This document shows positions 57,290-64,000 of a DNA stretch of 64,000 nt, piece after piece. Each line of letters begins with the position of its first letter. The stretch's first letter is position 1. The stretch covers positions 45,580 to 109,579 of the forward strand of contig NZ_JAWDIE010000012.1 in NCBI RefSeq assembly GCF_037688875.1. The letters are read 5' to 3'. The position numbers were made by a program, and so were the translations under genes. The stretch is from Amphibiibacter pelophylacis (GTDB lineage Bacteria > Pseudomonadota > Gammaproteobacteria > Burkholderiales > Burkholderiaceae_C). The notes under the pieces were generated by a model. It was not told the DNA's origin, ran no database searches, and saw only the letters and a program-made list of their open reading frames with translations.

Positions 57290-58569
57290 GCGCGCTCGTT
57301 ATTTTTTCGCTGCTGGCGGTGCTGATGCTCACCGGCATGCCGGTGTCGATTTCGCTGGGACTCACCGTCCTGACCTTCCTCTTCACGATGACGGATGTGC
57401 CGCTGCAGTCGGTGGCGCTCAAGCTGTTCACCGGCATCGAGAAGTTCGAGATCATGGCCATCCCTTTCTTTATCCTGGCCGGGAACTTCCTGACCCACGG
57501 CGGGGTGGCCAAGCGCATGATCCACTTCGCCACCGCCATGGTCGGCCACTGGTACGGGGGCCTGGGCCTGGCGGGCGTGCTGGCCTGCGCACTGTTCGCG
57601 GCGGTGTCGGGCTCCAGCCCGGCGACGGTGGTGGCCATTGGCTCCATCCTGCTGCCGGCCATGGTCAAGGCGGGTTTCCCCAACCGCTTTGGCGCGGGCA
57701 TCATCACCACTTCGGGCGCCCTGGGCATCCTGATCCCGCCATCCATCGTGATGGTGATGTATTCGGTGGCGACCAACACCTCGGTGGGCGCGCTGTTCAT
57801 GGCCGGGGTGATCCCGGGTCTGGCGCTGGCTGCCGTGCTGGGCGGCGTCACCTGGTACCGTGCGCGCAAGTTCAACTACCCGCGCCAGCCCAAGGCGACC
57901 TGGGCCGAGCGCTGGGTGGCGTTCCGCCGTTCGGTCTGGGGGCTGCTGCTGATCGTGGTGGTCATGGGCGGCATCTACACCGGCGTGTTCACGCCCACCG
58001 AGGCGGCGGCCATGTCGGCGGTTTACGCCTTCGTCGTGGCGGTCTTCATCTACCGTGACATGAGCCTGAAAGACGTGCCGCGCGTGCTGCTGAGCTCGGC
58101 CAACATGTCGGCCATGCTGCTGTACATCATCACCAACGCGGTGCTGTTCAGCTTCATCATGACCAACGAGAACATCCCGCAGGCGCTGGCCAGCTGGATG
58201 CTGGGCAATGGCCTGGGGGTGATCACCTTCCTGCTGGCCGTGAACGTGATCCTGCTGCTGGCGGGCAACTTCATGGAGCCCTCGTCCATCGTGCTGATTT
58301 TCGCGCCCATCCTCTTCCCGGTGGCGACGGCGCTGGGCATCCACCCGGTGCACTTCGGCATCCTCATGGTGGTCAACATGGAGGTCGGCATGTGCCACCC
58401 GCCGGTGGGGCTGAACCTCTACGTGGCGTCGGGCATCACCAAAATGGGCATCACCGAGCTGACCGTGGCCGTCTGGCCCTGGCTGCTGTCCATGCTGGGA
58501 TTCCTCGTGGTCATCACCTATGTACCGGAGATCAGTCTGTGGCTGCCCCGGATGCTGGGCATGATCTGA
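57286..58569 (+). CDS. dctM: TRAP transporter large membrane subunit
   Basis: This 427-aa membrane protein carries the DctM features: MPVSISLGLTVLTFLF, AIPFFILAGNFLTHGGVAKR, ALFAAVSGSSPATVVAIGS, GALGILIPPSIVMVMYSV and EVGMCHPPVGLNLYVASGI. It forms the ion-coupled path with DctQ. A tRNA-Gly follows 38 bp after the stop. Confidence 0.95.
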   Translation: MSALVIFSLLAVLMLTGMPVSISLGLTVLTFLFTMTDVPLQSVALKLFTGIEKFEIMAIPFFILAGNFLTHGGVAKRMIHFATAMVGHWYGGLGLAGVLACALFAAVSGSSPATVVAIGSILLPAMVKAGFPNRFGAGIITTSGALGILIPPSIVMVMYSVATNTSVGALFMAGVIPGLALAAVLGGVTWYRARKFNYPRQPKATWAERWVAFRRSVWGLLLIVVVMGGIYTGVFTPTEAAAMSAVYAFVVAVFIYRDMSLKDVPRVLLSSANMSAMLLYIITNAVLFSFIMTNENIPQALASWMLGNGLGVITFLLAVNVILLLAGNFMEPSSIVLIFAPILFPVATALGIHPVHFGILMVVNMEVGMCHPPVGLNLYVASGITKMGITELTVAVWPWLLSMLGFLVVITYVPEISLWLPRMLGMI

Positions 58570-58584
58570 GCGGCACGGCGCGCG

Positions 58585-58590
58585 TATAAT
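58585..58590 (+). promoter_or_regulatory. Consensus -10 box before tRNA-Gly
   Basis: A perfect TATAAT lies 17 bp upstream of the tRNA. I see no good -35 box at the usual distance. Confidence 0.5.
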
Positions 58591-58607
58591 CTGGTTCGCT
58601 GAGCGCG

Positions 58608-58681
58608 GCGGGTGTAGTTCAATGGTAGAACGGCAGCTTCCCAAGCTTCATACGAGGGTTCGATTCCCTTCACCCGCTCCA
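58608..58681 (+). tRNA. tRNA-Gly (anticodon CCC)
   Basis: This 74-base tRNA has GCGGGTG/CACCCGC acceptor pairing, D-arm AGTTCAATGGTAGAACG, anticodon loop TTCCCAA, T arm GAGGG-TTCGATT-CCCTT, and an encoded CCA. The second anticodon-stem pair is a C-T mismatch (GCAGC over GCTTC). Confidence 0.96.
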
Positions 58682-58842
58682 GCCTGTTTCAGCCTGGCCA
58701 CTTCGCCAGATCCCTTCCCGCTAACCAGACGAGGATCCCGGCGCCTTTGGCTGTCCGCTGCCCCAGCGCCGCGAGCTTAAGCGGCTGGCTGGTGCCTGCA
58801 GCCAGGTCCGATTGTGCTGAGCCGTTGAGCCAGCCTCCTGAA

Positions 58843-59357
58843 TCAGCCAAGCGCTTTTTCGTCTTTGGCCAGATTGGCATCCTTCATGGCCTGATCAATG
58901 ATTGTGCGGATACGAGGGATCACGGTCATTAACTGGCTGTTCGTAAAGATCAGGGTCTTTTGGATGACAACAGGCATTTTGTTGATCATGGCCTGTCCTG
59001 CGGGCGAGCTGTAAAGCCGATCAGTCCGTCGATTTCGTCCTGGTCAAAGGTGTCCTGATAAATACGGACATATTGAGCCTTCAGTTTGGGCCAGCTGACT
59101 TCTTCGCGCAGGACGCCGATGAATTTGGCGGGCAGCCCGTCGAAGATGCGCTGCTGAGCCGCGTTCAGGGTTCGGCCTTCTGTCGCTTTCTGCAAAGACT
59201 GCTGGAATATTTTTTCGGCGCTGACATACGTTGAGTCAATCAGCGCTTCGCTGCGCGTCAGCGTCAGCAGTTTTTCGATGGATTCCTGCGAGGGAGGTGC
59301 TGCAGTTGCGACTGATGCGGCGGCAGCAAGAATGAAGGAGAGAATGTATTTTTTCAT
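58843..59357 (-). pseudogene. DUF2059 exported protein gene broken by a one-base frameshift
   Basis: The first frame begins at an ATG at 59357 with a signal peptide (MKKYILSFILAAAASVATAA) and reads as a DUF2059 protein up to QDEIDGLIGF, then runs out of frame and stops at 58986. If one T is added to the TTT run at about 59013-59015, the frame continues as FYSSPAGQAMINKMPVVIQK and then about 45 codons to a TGA at 58843-58845. That is the normal end of the family. So this is either a pseudogene or a sequencing slip in a homopolymer. Confidence 0.82.
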
Positions 59358-59553
59358 GAGATATGTTGCTTTGACTGAGTTCAAATGATCGGATCTGCTT
59401 CGGTTGGTAAAAATTCTACCCGCGTTGCCCAAGTTGCATGGGTACTGAAAAAGGCATTGGTTTGGGGTTGCGGTTCAAGGGGTTCGTGAAAATGAATCAG
59501 CTATTTTGTGTTTGCCGGAGAAATGTCATTTATTCGAGGCGTGTGCTGAAGCT

Positions 59554-59814
59554 TCAGCCAAAGCTCACCCGGGCATGGTCCTCAATCACGAATGGGATCT
59601 TCTGCTGCTGACACCAGGTCGACAAGTCTGCTCTGACACGCTCCCACTGCTGTCTTGCCCACTCAGGTGCTAAAGATTCCCACCTGGTTTGCGTCGGGAA
59701 ATAAACTGTGATGACACCTGTCGACTGCTCGATGATAAAACTCATGCCATCCATTGTGCAAACCAGCTCCTCTTTCCACTTCGGCTGAAACTGGACTTTA
59801 GAAGTTGCGGTCAT
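59554..59814 (-). CDS. Hypothetical 86-aa protein
   Basis: The product starts MTATSKVQFQPKWKEELVCT and contains FIIEQSTGVITVYF and ERVRADLSTWCQQQKIPFVI, which looks like a small alpha-beta fold. I do not recognise it. It overlaps the upstream membrane-protein gene by 17 bases on the same strand, so the two are probably co-translated. Confidence 0.55.
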   Translation of the reverse strand: MTATSKVQFQPKWKEELVCTMDGMSFIIEQSTGVITVYFPTQTRWESLAPEWARQQWERVRADLSTWCQQQKIPFVIEDHARVSFG

Positions 59815-60190
59815 GTGATGCCTGCTGTTGACGTTCTGGGTGCGCGAAGGGTTTGATCTCACTGTGCGACTCGATGGCATACCGCTCAAGGCCCTGGACA
59901 AGAACCGCCCGGCGCGTCAACAAGATCGCAGTTGCAACGAGATAGAGCCATACCGCTGGCTGTAATGAATCAAACACCAGAATGGCTGCAGCGGTGCTTG
60001 CAGAACATAAACCCTGAAGAAATAAAATTCCAGCGAACTGCGACTTTAATCGGCCCGCGCCTGGAAGTGATCGGTTCCCAAGGCGAACGAGATCAACTCT
60101 GCCCCTAAAGTTAATTTGGAAAGCGTTCCAGCCTAGCCAAAACGCCAGCACAAGGAAGAGCAGGGCTACAGTTTCGGTTAGATTTTCCAT
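59798..60190 (-). CDS. Hypothetical small membrane protein
   Basis: This 130-aa protein has about three hydrophobic segments (ALLFLVLAFWLGWNAFQ, GILFLQGLCSASTAAAILVF, VWLYLVATAILLT) and a polar C-terminal tail. The ATG at 60190 (MENLTET) gives the most natural start; an upstream ATG at 60235 adds 15 polar residues. No family recognised. The region 60191-60394 upstream holds nothing that I recognise. Confidence 0.5.
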   Translation of the reverse strand: MENLTETVALLFLVLAFWLGWNAFQINFRGRVDLVRLGNRSLPGAGRLKSQFAGILFLQGLCSASTAAAILVFDSLQPAVWLYLVATAILLTRRAVLVQGLERYAIESHSEIKPFAHPERQQQASHDRNF

Positions 60191-60394
60191 AGGACCGTTT
60201 AGAAATACTTGATTGTGATGGAATGGACAACGCATTCAAAAGTCACGTCGAGCTCGCGAGATGATGATTTGGATGCCGAACAAGGCATTTCACAGTCCAG
60301 AACTCGCCGCACAGCGGTATGGCACCCGGTGTGAAAAAATCATGATGGGAACTCGGCATTTTTCATTTGTTCCGCTGTTCAAAAGAGGAAGTCC

Positions 60395-60550
60395 ATGGCT
60401 ATTGTTGCAGTTGGCGTTGATCTTGCCAATAATATTTTGACGTTCATGGCATTTATGAGGCTGTCGGCGGCGGTCCTACGTTCGAGCCAGTCGGTGCTTG
60501 GGGCGTACTTCCGGCGCATGTGCGATGCTCCATCTGGAAGGATTCAATCA
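60395..60550 (+). pseudogene. Remnant of an IS110-type transposase
   Basis: A good ribosome site (GAGGAAG) and ATG open the frame MAIVAVGVDLANNIL, close to the usual IS110 start GVDLAKN. It then jumps to SQSVLGAYFRRMCDAPSG, which looks like a C-terminal part of the same family. So most of the roughly 340 codons have been lost. No terminal repeats can be defined. Confidence 0.5.
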
Positions 60551-60559
60551 CGCCGCGCA

Positions 60560-60958
60560 TCACATCCCTGGCCCGGAAAAGTGCCCAGCTTCGACGGGGG
60601 ATATGATCGACCTGGGCTTGACATGCTCGACATATCCCTGCTTCCTCAACCTATCCACAAGCCACTTTTTGCCGTAGAGGCCACAAAAAATCATGGTCAG
60701 AAGATATGCCAGGGCACAGATGACTGTCGTCATGTTCAAGATTAACGCGATGTCAGCAAGTGAGCGTCGCTTAAATTCTATTGCTGCTTCGGCGCTTACG
60801 CTCATGAGTTTTATGAAAAAAGCTGTGAAGGCGAACTGACGCCACAAACCTTCCGAAATAGCCCAAAGACCCGGGAGAAAGAAGCCGACCCAGCAGAAGC
60901 CCATCGTCACTATTCGATGGTTGCCGTTGGGGTGGACAAGGTGAACTGACTCTTTCAT
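60560..60958 (-). CDS. Hypothetical DUF2628-like membrane protein
   Basis: This 132-aa protein begins with an N-terminal HPNGNHRIVTMGFCWVGFFL phrase like DUF2628 proteins and has two to three hydrophobic segments (AFTAFFIKLMSVSA, VICALAYLLTMIFCGLYG) followed by a basic tail. The role is unknown. It is on the same strand as its neighbours but separated from them by 100 bp or more. Confidence 0.5.
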   Translation of the reverse strand: MKESVHLVHPNGNHRIVTMGFCWVGFFLPGLWAISEGLWRQFAFTAFFIKLMSVSAEAAIEFKRRSLADIALILNMTTVICALAYLLTMIFCGLYGKKWLVDRLRKQGYVEHVKPRSIISPVEAGHFSGPGM

Positions 60959-61075
60959 AGATTTGAGAGTGCGATTTTGAAGCAGGAAGGACGATACCGA
61001 GATGTCTGTTGTCTGTACTCACCGTCCTGCGCGGGTTTACCGCGCCAGTCCGTGCTGAATGATGGGTTGGCGCAC

Positions 61076-61519
61076 TTACATGAACTTATGCTCAAACTTC
61101 AATGCACCATCAACTGCCTTCAGCATATATACACGGTTGCTAAGCCCTCCCGATGGAAACGGGTATTTGGCCGAAAAAATGAAGAGACGATTGTCATCAT
61201 CGTCATTTCGAAATATCTCGATGTGGCTAAGAAGACTCCAGTTGTGACGAGGATCGCCCGATATGGAGCAAGGGACGTAGTAAAGTGCAGGGTTGCTCCA
61301 GTACTTCCGGTGAATGACAGTTTTTTCTGCGATTGATTGTGCGACGTACTCTGAGTAGTCCTCTCCGCTTTCCATGACCGATTTGTCTCTCACCTCGGTT
61401 TCATATAGTTCAGCGAAGTATGCGTGCACGGTTTTAACTACCGCCTTGTCTGCATTAAGATAGATTTCGGGCAGCGACTGAAGTCGCTGCATCATGTTTA
61501 TAGTGTTGATGATGTCCAT
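61076..61519 (-). CDS. Hypothetical 147-aa soluble protein
   Basis: The product starts MDIINTINMMQRLQSLPEIY, holds a KAVVKTVHAYFAELYETEVR helix, and later strands such as NRLFIFSAKYPF. It looks like a small cone-shaped (NTF2-type) fold, as in some immunity proteins, but I can only call this a resemblance. Upstream, 61520-61857 (338 bp) has no convincing gene on either strand and may be a remnant of a cassette. Confidence 0.5.
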   Translation of the reverse strand: MDIINTINMMQRLQSLPEIYLNADKAVVKTVHAYFAELYETEVRDKSVMESGEDYSEYVAQSIAEKTVIHRKYWSNPALYYVPCSISGDPRHNWSLLSHIEIFRNDDDDNRLFIFSAKYPFPSGGLSNRVYMLKAVDGALKFEHKFM

Positions 61520-61857
61520 GGGCAGAGTGCACTGAGGTTTAAAAGGTGAGATGACTGAAGACGTGGCCTTTTGATCATCCCATCGACAGAAGGATCAGGA
61601 ATCTCTGACCTAAAGCGGTTCTTCAGCGGTTGCGTACTGATAATGAGTTGTTATTTCGTATGGATTTTCGTCGGAGCCGAAAAAAATCCACAGGCCAAGA
61701 CAGTTTATGATCTACGAACTTGGGGCGGCATCAAAAGCGACTACAAAATAAGAGCGTGCTGTCCGGGTGGTAAAATAGAAAAGGAGTTATTCAAATATTC
61801 TGCCGCTTCGCGGCAGGTTGCGGGGTCTATCGCTTGACAGGTTGGGAAGTCCTTGTA

Positions 61858-61967
61858 GCCCAAGTTAACCGGCGCCGGAGCGCGAAGCGCGTAGGGCACC
61901 AATACTGGCAATGAAAATCGCGAAGCCATGGCCAGTGTTGGCGTCCGCGTTGAACGCCCAGTTAGGC
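61858..61967 (-). repeat. Degenerate attC-like site behind a cassette gene
   Basis: On the minus strand GCCTAAC (61967-61961) follows the cassette gene by 24 bp and opens a structure with an inner inverted pair (CAACACTGGC and GCCAGTATTG). The far end, where GTTRRRY is expected, reads CTTGGGC, so one core site is degenerate. Seven-base core sites and imperfect inner symmetry are the hallmarks of attC. Less certain than the site at 62731. Confidence 0.55.
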
Positions 61968-61991
61968 CAGCGTTGCCTTGGAGCTTTGATG

Positions 61992-62693
61992 TCAAACATT
62001 GATGGTTCTATGGTTCTTCTTCTGTTTCTTTGATTCACGCCACACTTCAACGCGAAGGTGTGTCGGCAGTGGCCATAATGGCGCGCTTGGCCTGCGGGGC
62101 GGGCGATCCCTTTCTGTTTGCTCGCCTGGGTGGCCATCATCTGCACTTTCAAATGGAAGAGGGACTTGTTCGTGGAATTTCGGTGCTTGTGCAAGTGATT
62201 CGGCTAGGCTGGACATGAATTCCGGTGAGTCTTTAGCATCCTCACCAATGAGCAACTCTGCCTCTCTGGTGGCTTCTTCTGGCGTTATGTCGCCACGCTG
62301 GACCTTAAAAAATAGGCGTTGCAAGGAGCCTAGCGTCTCGCCTCGCTTTCTGGTTCTTGCAGCACTCCGGCTGGGCCAGATTTGCTTTTCTGCTGTTTCC
62401 GCGAGCGCGTCACTAACGGTGTTGACTTGATCTCGGATAATTTGAAGGCCCTGAATAAATGAGCCATAACCAGAGACGTCAACATAAACCGCAGCAAGTC
62501 CAGCCGCGATTCGACCCTTTCCTTTGATTGACCCTTCCTCTACCTCCAGTAATAAGGAGTAGTCAGGAAGCAAAAGACTGCGTTCGACGCTTTGCTCCCA
62601 ACGGTCAAAGAGTTGAAGAGTGTATTTCTCCAGTCGCCGCTTGGAAAGACTCGGCACGACGAAGTAAAAGTCTGTTGTCCCTATATCAATCAT
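61992..62693 (-). CDS. Cassette gene, hypothetical 233-aa protein
   Basis: The product starts MIDIGTTDFYFVVPSLSKRR, has GFLAAVYVDVSGYGSF-like strands (actually IAAGLAAVYVDVSGYGSF), a helical DALAETAEKQIW part, a GDITPEEATREAELLIGED segment and a basic C-terminal tail with KKQKKNH. I know no family. It starts 38 bp after one attC core and ends 25 bp before the second attC-like site, as a typical gene cassette does. Confidence 0.65.
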   Translation of the reverse strand: MIDIGTTDFYFVVPSLSKRRLEKYTLQLFDRWEQSVERSLLLPDYSLLLEVEEGSIKGKGRIAAGLAAVYVDVSGYGSFIQGLQIIRDQVNTVSDALAETAEKQIWPSRSAARTRKRGETLGSLQRLFFKVQRGDITPEEATREAELLIGEDAKDSPEFMSSLAESLAQAPKFHEQVPLPFESADDGHPGEQTERDRPPRRPSAPLWPLPTHLRVEVWRESKKQKKNHRTINV

Positions 62694-62730
62694 CTTTTGG
62701 TACGTTAGTCGTGGCGTTCAATTTTGTGGG

Positions 62731-62856
62731 GCCTAACGTTTGAGCTGAGCGGACGCCGCCGGCAAGGCGCTTGGCCCGCGAGACGGATGATGACACTGGC
62801 TGGCTCGCGGGCCAAGCGGCTTGCCGGTGGAGGTCCGCTCGAGCGAAGGGTTAGGC
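62731..62856 (-). repeat. Integron attC recombination site
   Basis: GCCTAAC at one end and GTTAGGC at the other (62731-62737 and 62850-62856) bracket 126 bases with strong imperfect symmetry: GAGCTGAGCGGAC against GTCCGCTCGAGCG, and CCGGCAAGGCGCTTGGCCCG against CGGGCCAAGCGGCTTGCCGG. One arm has an extra base, on the side next to GTTAGGC, which fits a minus-strand orientation. It directly follows the gene ending at 62875. This is the layout of an attC site. Confidence 0.88.
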
Positions 62857-62874
62857 CGCACCGCGAACATAGCT

Positions 62875-64000
62875 CTAGCCGCCCGTGTTTTTCTCGCTTC
62901 TGCGGAGGTCGACTTTGTCAATTATCTTGACCAATAGTTCCTGTGTATTTATTGGATAAGAATCGGAGCTGACACGTGAGAAGTCTCGATTTGAGAAGAT
63001 TCGCGAAGCGACATCTGCTTTTATCTTGTGCTGGCTATCTTCCGGTAGTGAGGCGAGATAGGGAGACAGTGCCTTTAAATCGAGCGACGTTTGGAGGTGC
63101 GTATATTGCTGTTCACGATGCTTTCCGGATTCTCGTGCAAGGTATGCCGCTGGCGCGGACAGGAAGACGGCGACCAATACTCGAAACGCCGATCTCTCCC
63201 AACTAAATGTGGTTGCGGTCGTTTCCCAGAATGTGTACCCGAGAATGGTTGCGATCAGTAACATGCAGGCTAGGGATCCGTATCGCAACCAGTCTGCCAT
63301 TGTACGCTCGTCTTTTGCGCTCTTTTCGTAGTCACCAGCGATGGCGCGTCCAGATACCTTACCAAGTAGCTCGTCAATCTCCTTCTGCTTTGCTTGCAGA
63401 TCAAGTAGTGCAGTCTGATATGCAGATTCAACCTTTTCAATCTGTGCCTTTGCAGAGGCATCAAGATTGGAAAGTCTATCTTCAATCGTCTGAAGTCTCG
63501 AATGACTTTGCTCTTGCAGCGATCTTAGTCGGACCTCTTGCTGCTCTAGGGTTTCGGTCAGTTGTCTTGACCTTCTTAGAGCCTGTGATTGCAATGCAAA
63601 CTTGGTCTTGTCGGAGTCGGCCTGCGGAATGTCGCCTTGTTCGAAGGGCTTTAGTACTGCAGGACTGCTTTCGGCAAGTGTTCGAAGCTCCTGCGCGCGT
63701 TCCAATAGGTTGTCTCGGATCAGACGGAGCTCAGGACTAGCGCCAGCTACAACCGACACATGTTGGGCTGTCATTTGCCCGTACACAGCAACCATCTTTG
63801 CGGCTTCGGAAATCTTCTCAGGGTCTCCAACTTCTGTCGCCGCTTCATACTGGCTACGGAAGGCCTTTACGGCCGCAACCGCATCTCGAAGCTCCTTGCT
63901 GACTGGTGTTGCTCCAACCTTCTTTGTCAGCAAATCAACAATGGAACTGACTTGACCTACGAGGTCCTCTGACCTTGTCCCTGAAAAACGTATCCCTTGC
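62875..64000 (-). CDS. Cassette gene: coiled-coil plus two membrane helices, hypothetical (5' end outside window)
   Basis: The minus frame is open to the window edge, with 374 codons visible, so the true start is outside. It has a long coiled-coil region (TETLEQQEVRLRSLQEQSH, ASAKAQIEKVESAYQTALLD) followed by two hydrophobic helices (YGSLACMLLIATILGYTFW and AFRVLVAVFLSAPAAYLA) and a C-terminal domain of about 90 residues. No catalytic motif is visible. The gene ends 18 bp before the canonical attC site and shares its orientation. A membrane-anchored sensor or defence-type structural protein is possible; this is speculation. Confidence 0.6.
   Translation of the reverse strand, partial: QGIRFSGTRSEDLVGQVSSIVDLLTKKVGATPVSKELRDAVAAVKAFRSQYEAATEVGDPEKISEAAKMVAVYGQMTAQHVSVVAGASPELRLIRDNLLERAQELRTLAESSPAVLKPFEQGDIPQADSDKTKFALQSQALRRSRQLTETLEQQEVRLRSLQEQSHSRLQTIEDRLSNLDASAKAQIEKVESAYQTALLDLQAKQKEIDELLGKVSGRAIAGDYEKSAKDERTMADWLRYGSLACMLLIATILGYTFWETTATTFSWERSAFRVLVAVFLSAPAAYLARESGKHREQQYTHLQTSLDLKALSPYLASLPEDSQHKIKADVASRIFSNRDFSRVSSDSYPINTQELLVKIIDKVDLRRSEKNTGG

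Noticed and set aside
58689..58880. A 63-codon minus frame past tRNA-Gly
   Set aside because: It overlaps the end of the DUF2059 pseudogene in another frame and resembles nothing known.
61571..61837. An 88-codon plus-strand frame
   Set aside because: It opens at a TTG with no ribosome site, points against the cassette genes and runs into the attC-like region; left as unassigned.
61865..62194. A 109-codon minus frame over the cassette gene end and attC-like site
   Set aside because: Out of frame with the better-supported 233-aa gene and made partly of the repeat.

Overview
The window reads as chromosomal DNA of a high-GC betaproteobacterium, most likely Burkholderiales and probably Comamonadaceae. 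This is inferred from gene content and order (smc-zipA-ligA, queF-dapC-dapD-pilU-dapE, phaCAB, TRAP transporters, an Entner-Doudoroff edd-eda pair, rnpB next to tRNA-Leu); no marker gene was compared against a database.

Layout. 1-1459 holds a truncated PilR-like sigma-54 response regulator. 1540-3779 is a MocR-type regulator divergent from a LysE exporter. 3860-11910 is a minus-strand chain of lysine/cell-wall and housekeeping genes: queF, dapC, dapD, pilU-like, dapE, prmB, a zeta-type kinase with a 58-aa partner, and nagA. 11997-18760 is the plus-strand smc-zipA-ligA block. 19311-24214 is a flagellin locus of lower GC: fliC behind a sigma-28-type promoter and a terminator, followed by FliB (flagellin lysine N-methylase), a SPINDLY/OGT-type glycosyltransferase and a SAM methyltransferase. 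A MqsR/MqsA toxin-antitoxin pair (24480-25180) separates this from the fliLMNOPQR operon (25190-29500).

29743-32265 is edd-eda. 32403-35168 holds a GNAT enzyme, MeaB, a UPF0149 protein and RlpA. tRNA-Leu, a candidate sRNA and RNase P RNA occupy 35330-35974. 36030-45528 is mixed housekeeping: an isochorismatase-like hydrolase, a VOC protein, a DUF3025 protein, pyrC, a PAS-GGDEF-EAL protein, a DODA-like dioxygenase, a cysteine-synthase-fold enzyme, yciB, msrB, a DUF192 protein and a small DUF1127-like protein. 45765-50543 is phaB/phaA/phaC plus pgeF. 50681-58681 holds a Nudix enzyme, a type I secretion ABC/HlyD pair, a TRAP dctPQM operon and tRNA-Gly(CCC).

58843-64000 is an accessory region of lower GC. 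It starts with a frameshifted DUF2059 gene and an IS110 transposase remnant, continues with small minus-strand genes of unknown function, and ends in what looks like an integron gene-cassette array. One canonical attC site (62731-62856) and one degenerate attC-like site lie directly behind two minus-strand cassette genes. No integrase is visible inside the window.

The strongest candidates for a less-described system are the flagellin-modification locus (methylation plus GT41 glycosylation beside fliC), the cassette array, and the zeta-kinase/58-aa pair wired into the dap/prmB/nagA operon. Almost every long open frame opposite these genes is a high-GC shadow and is left out.
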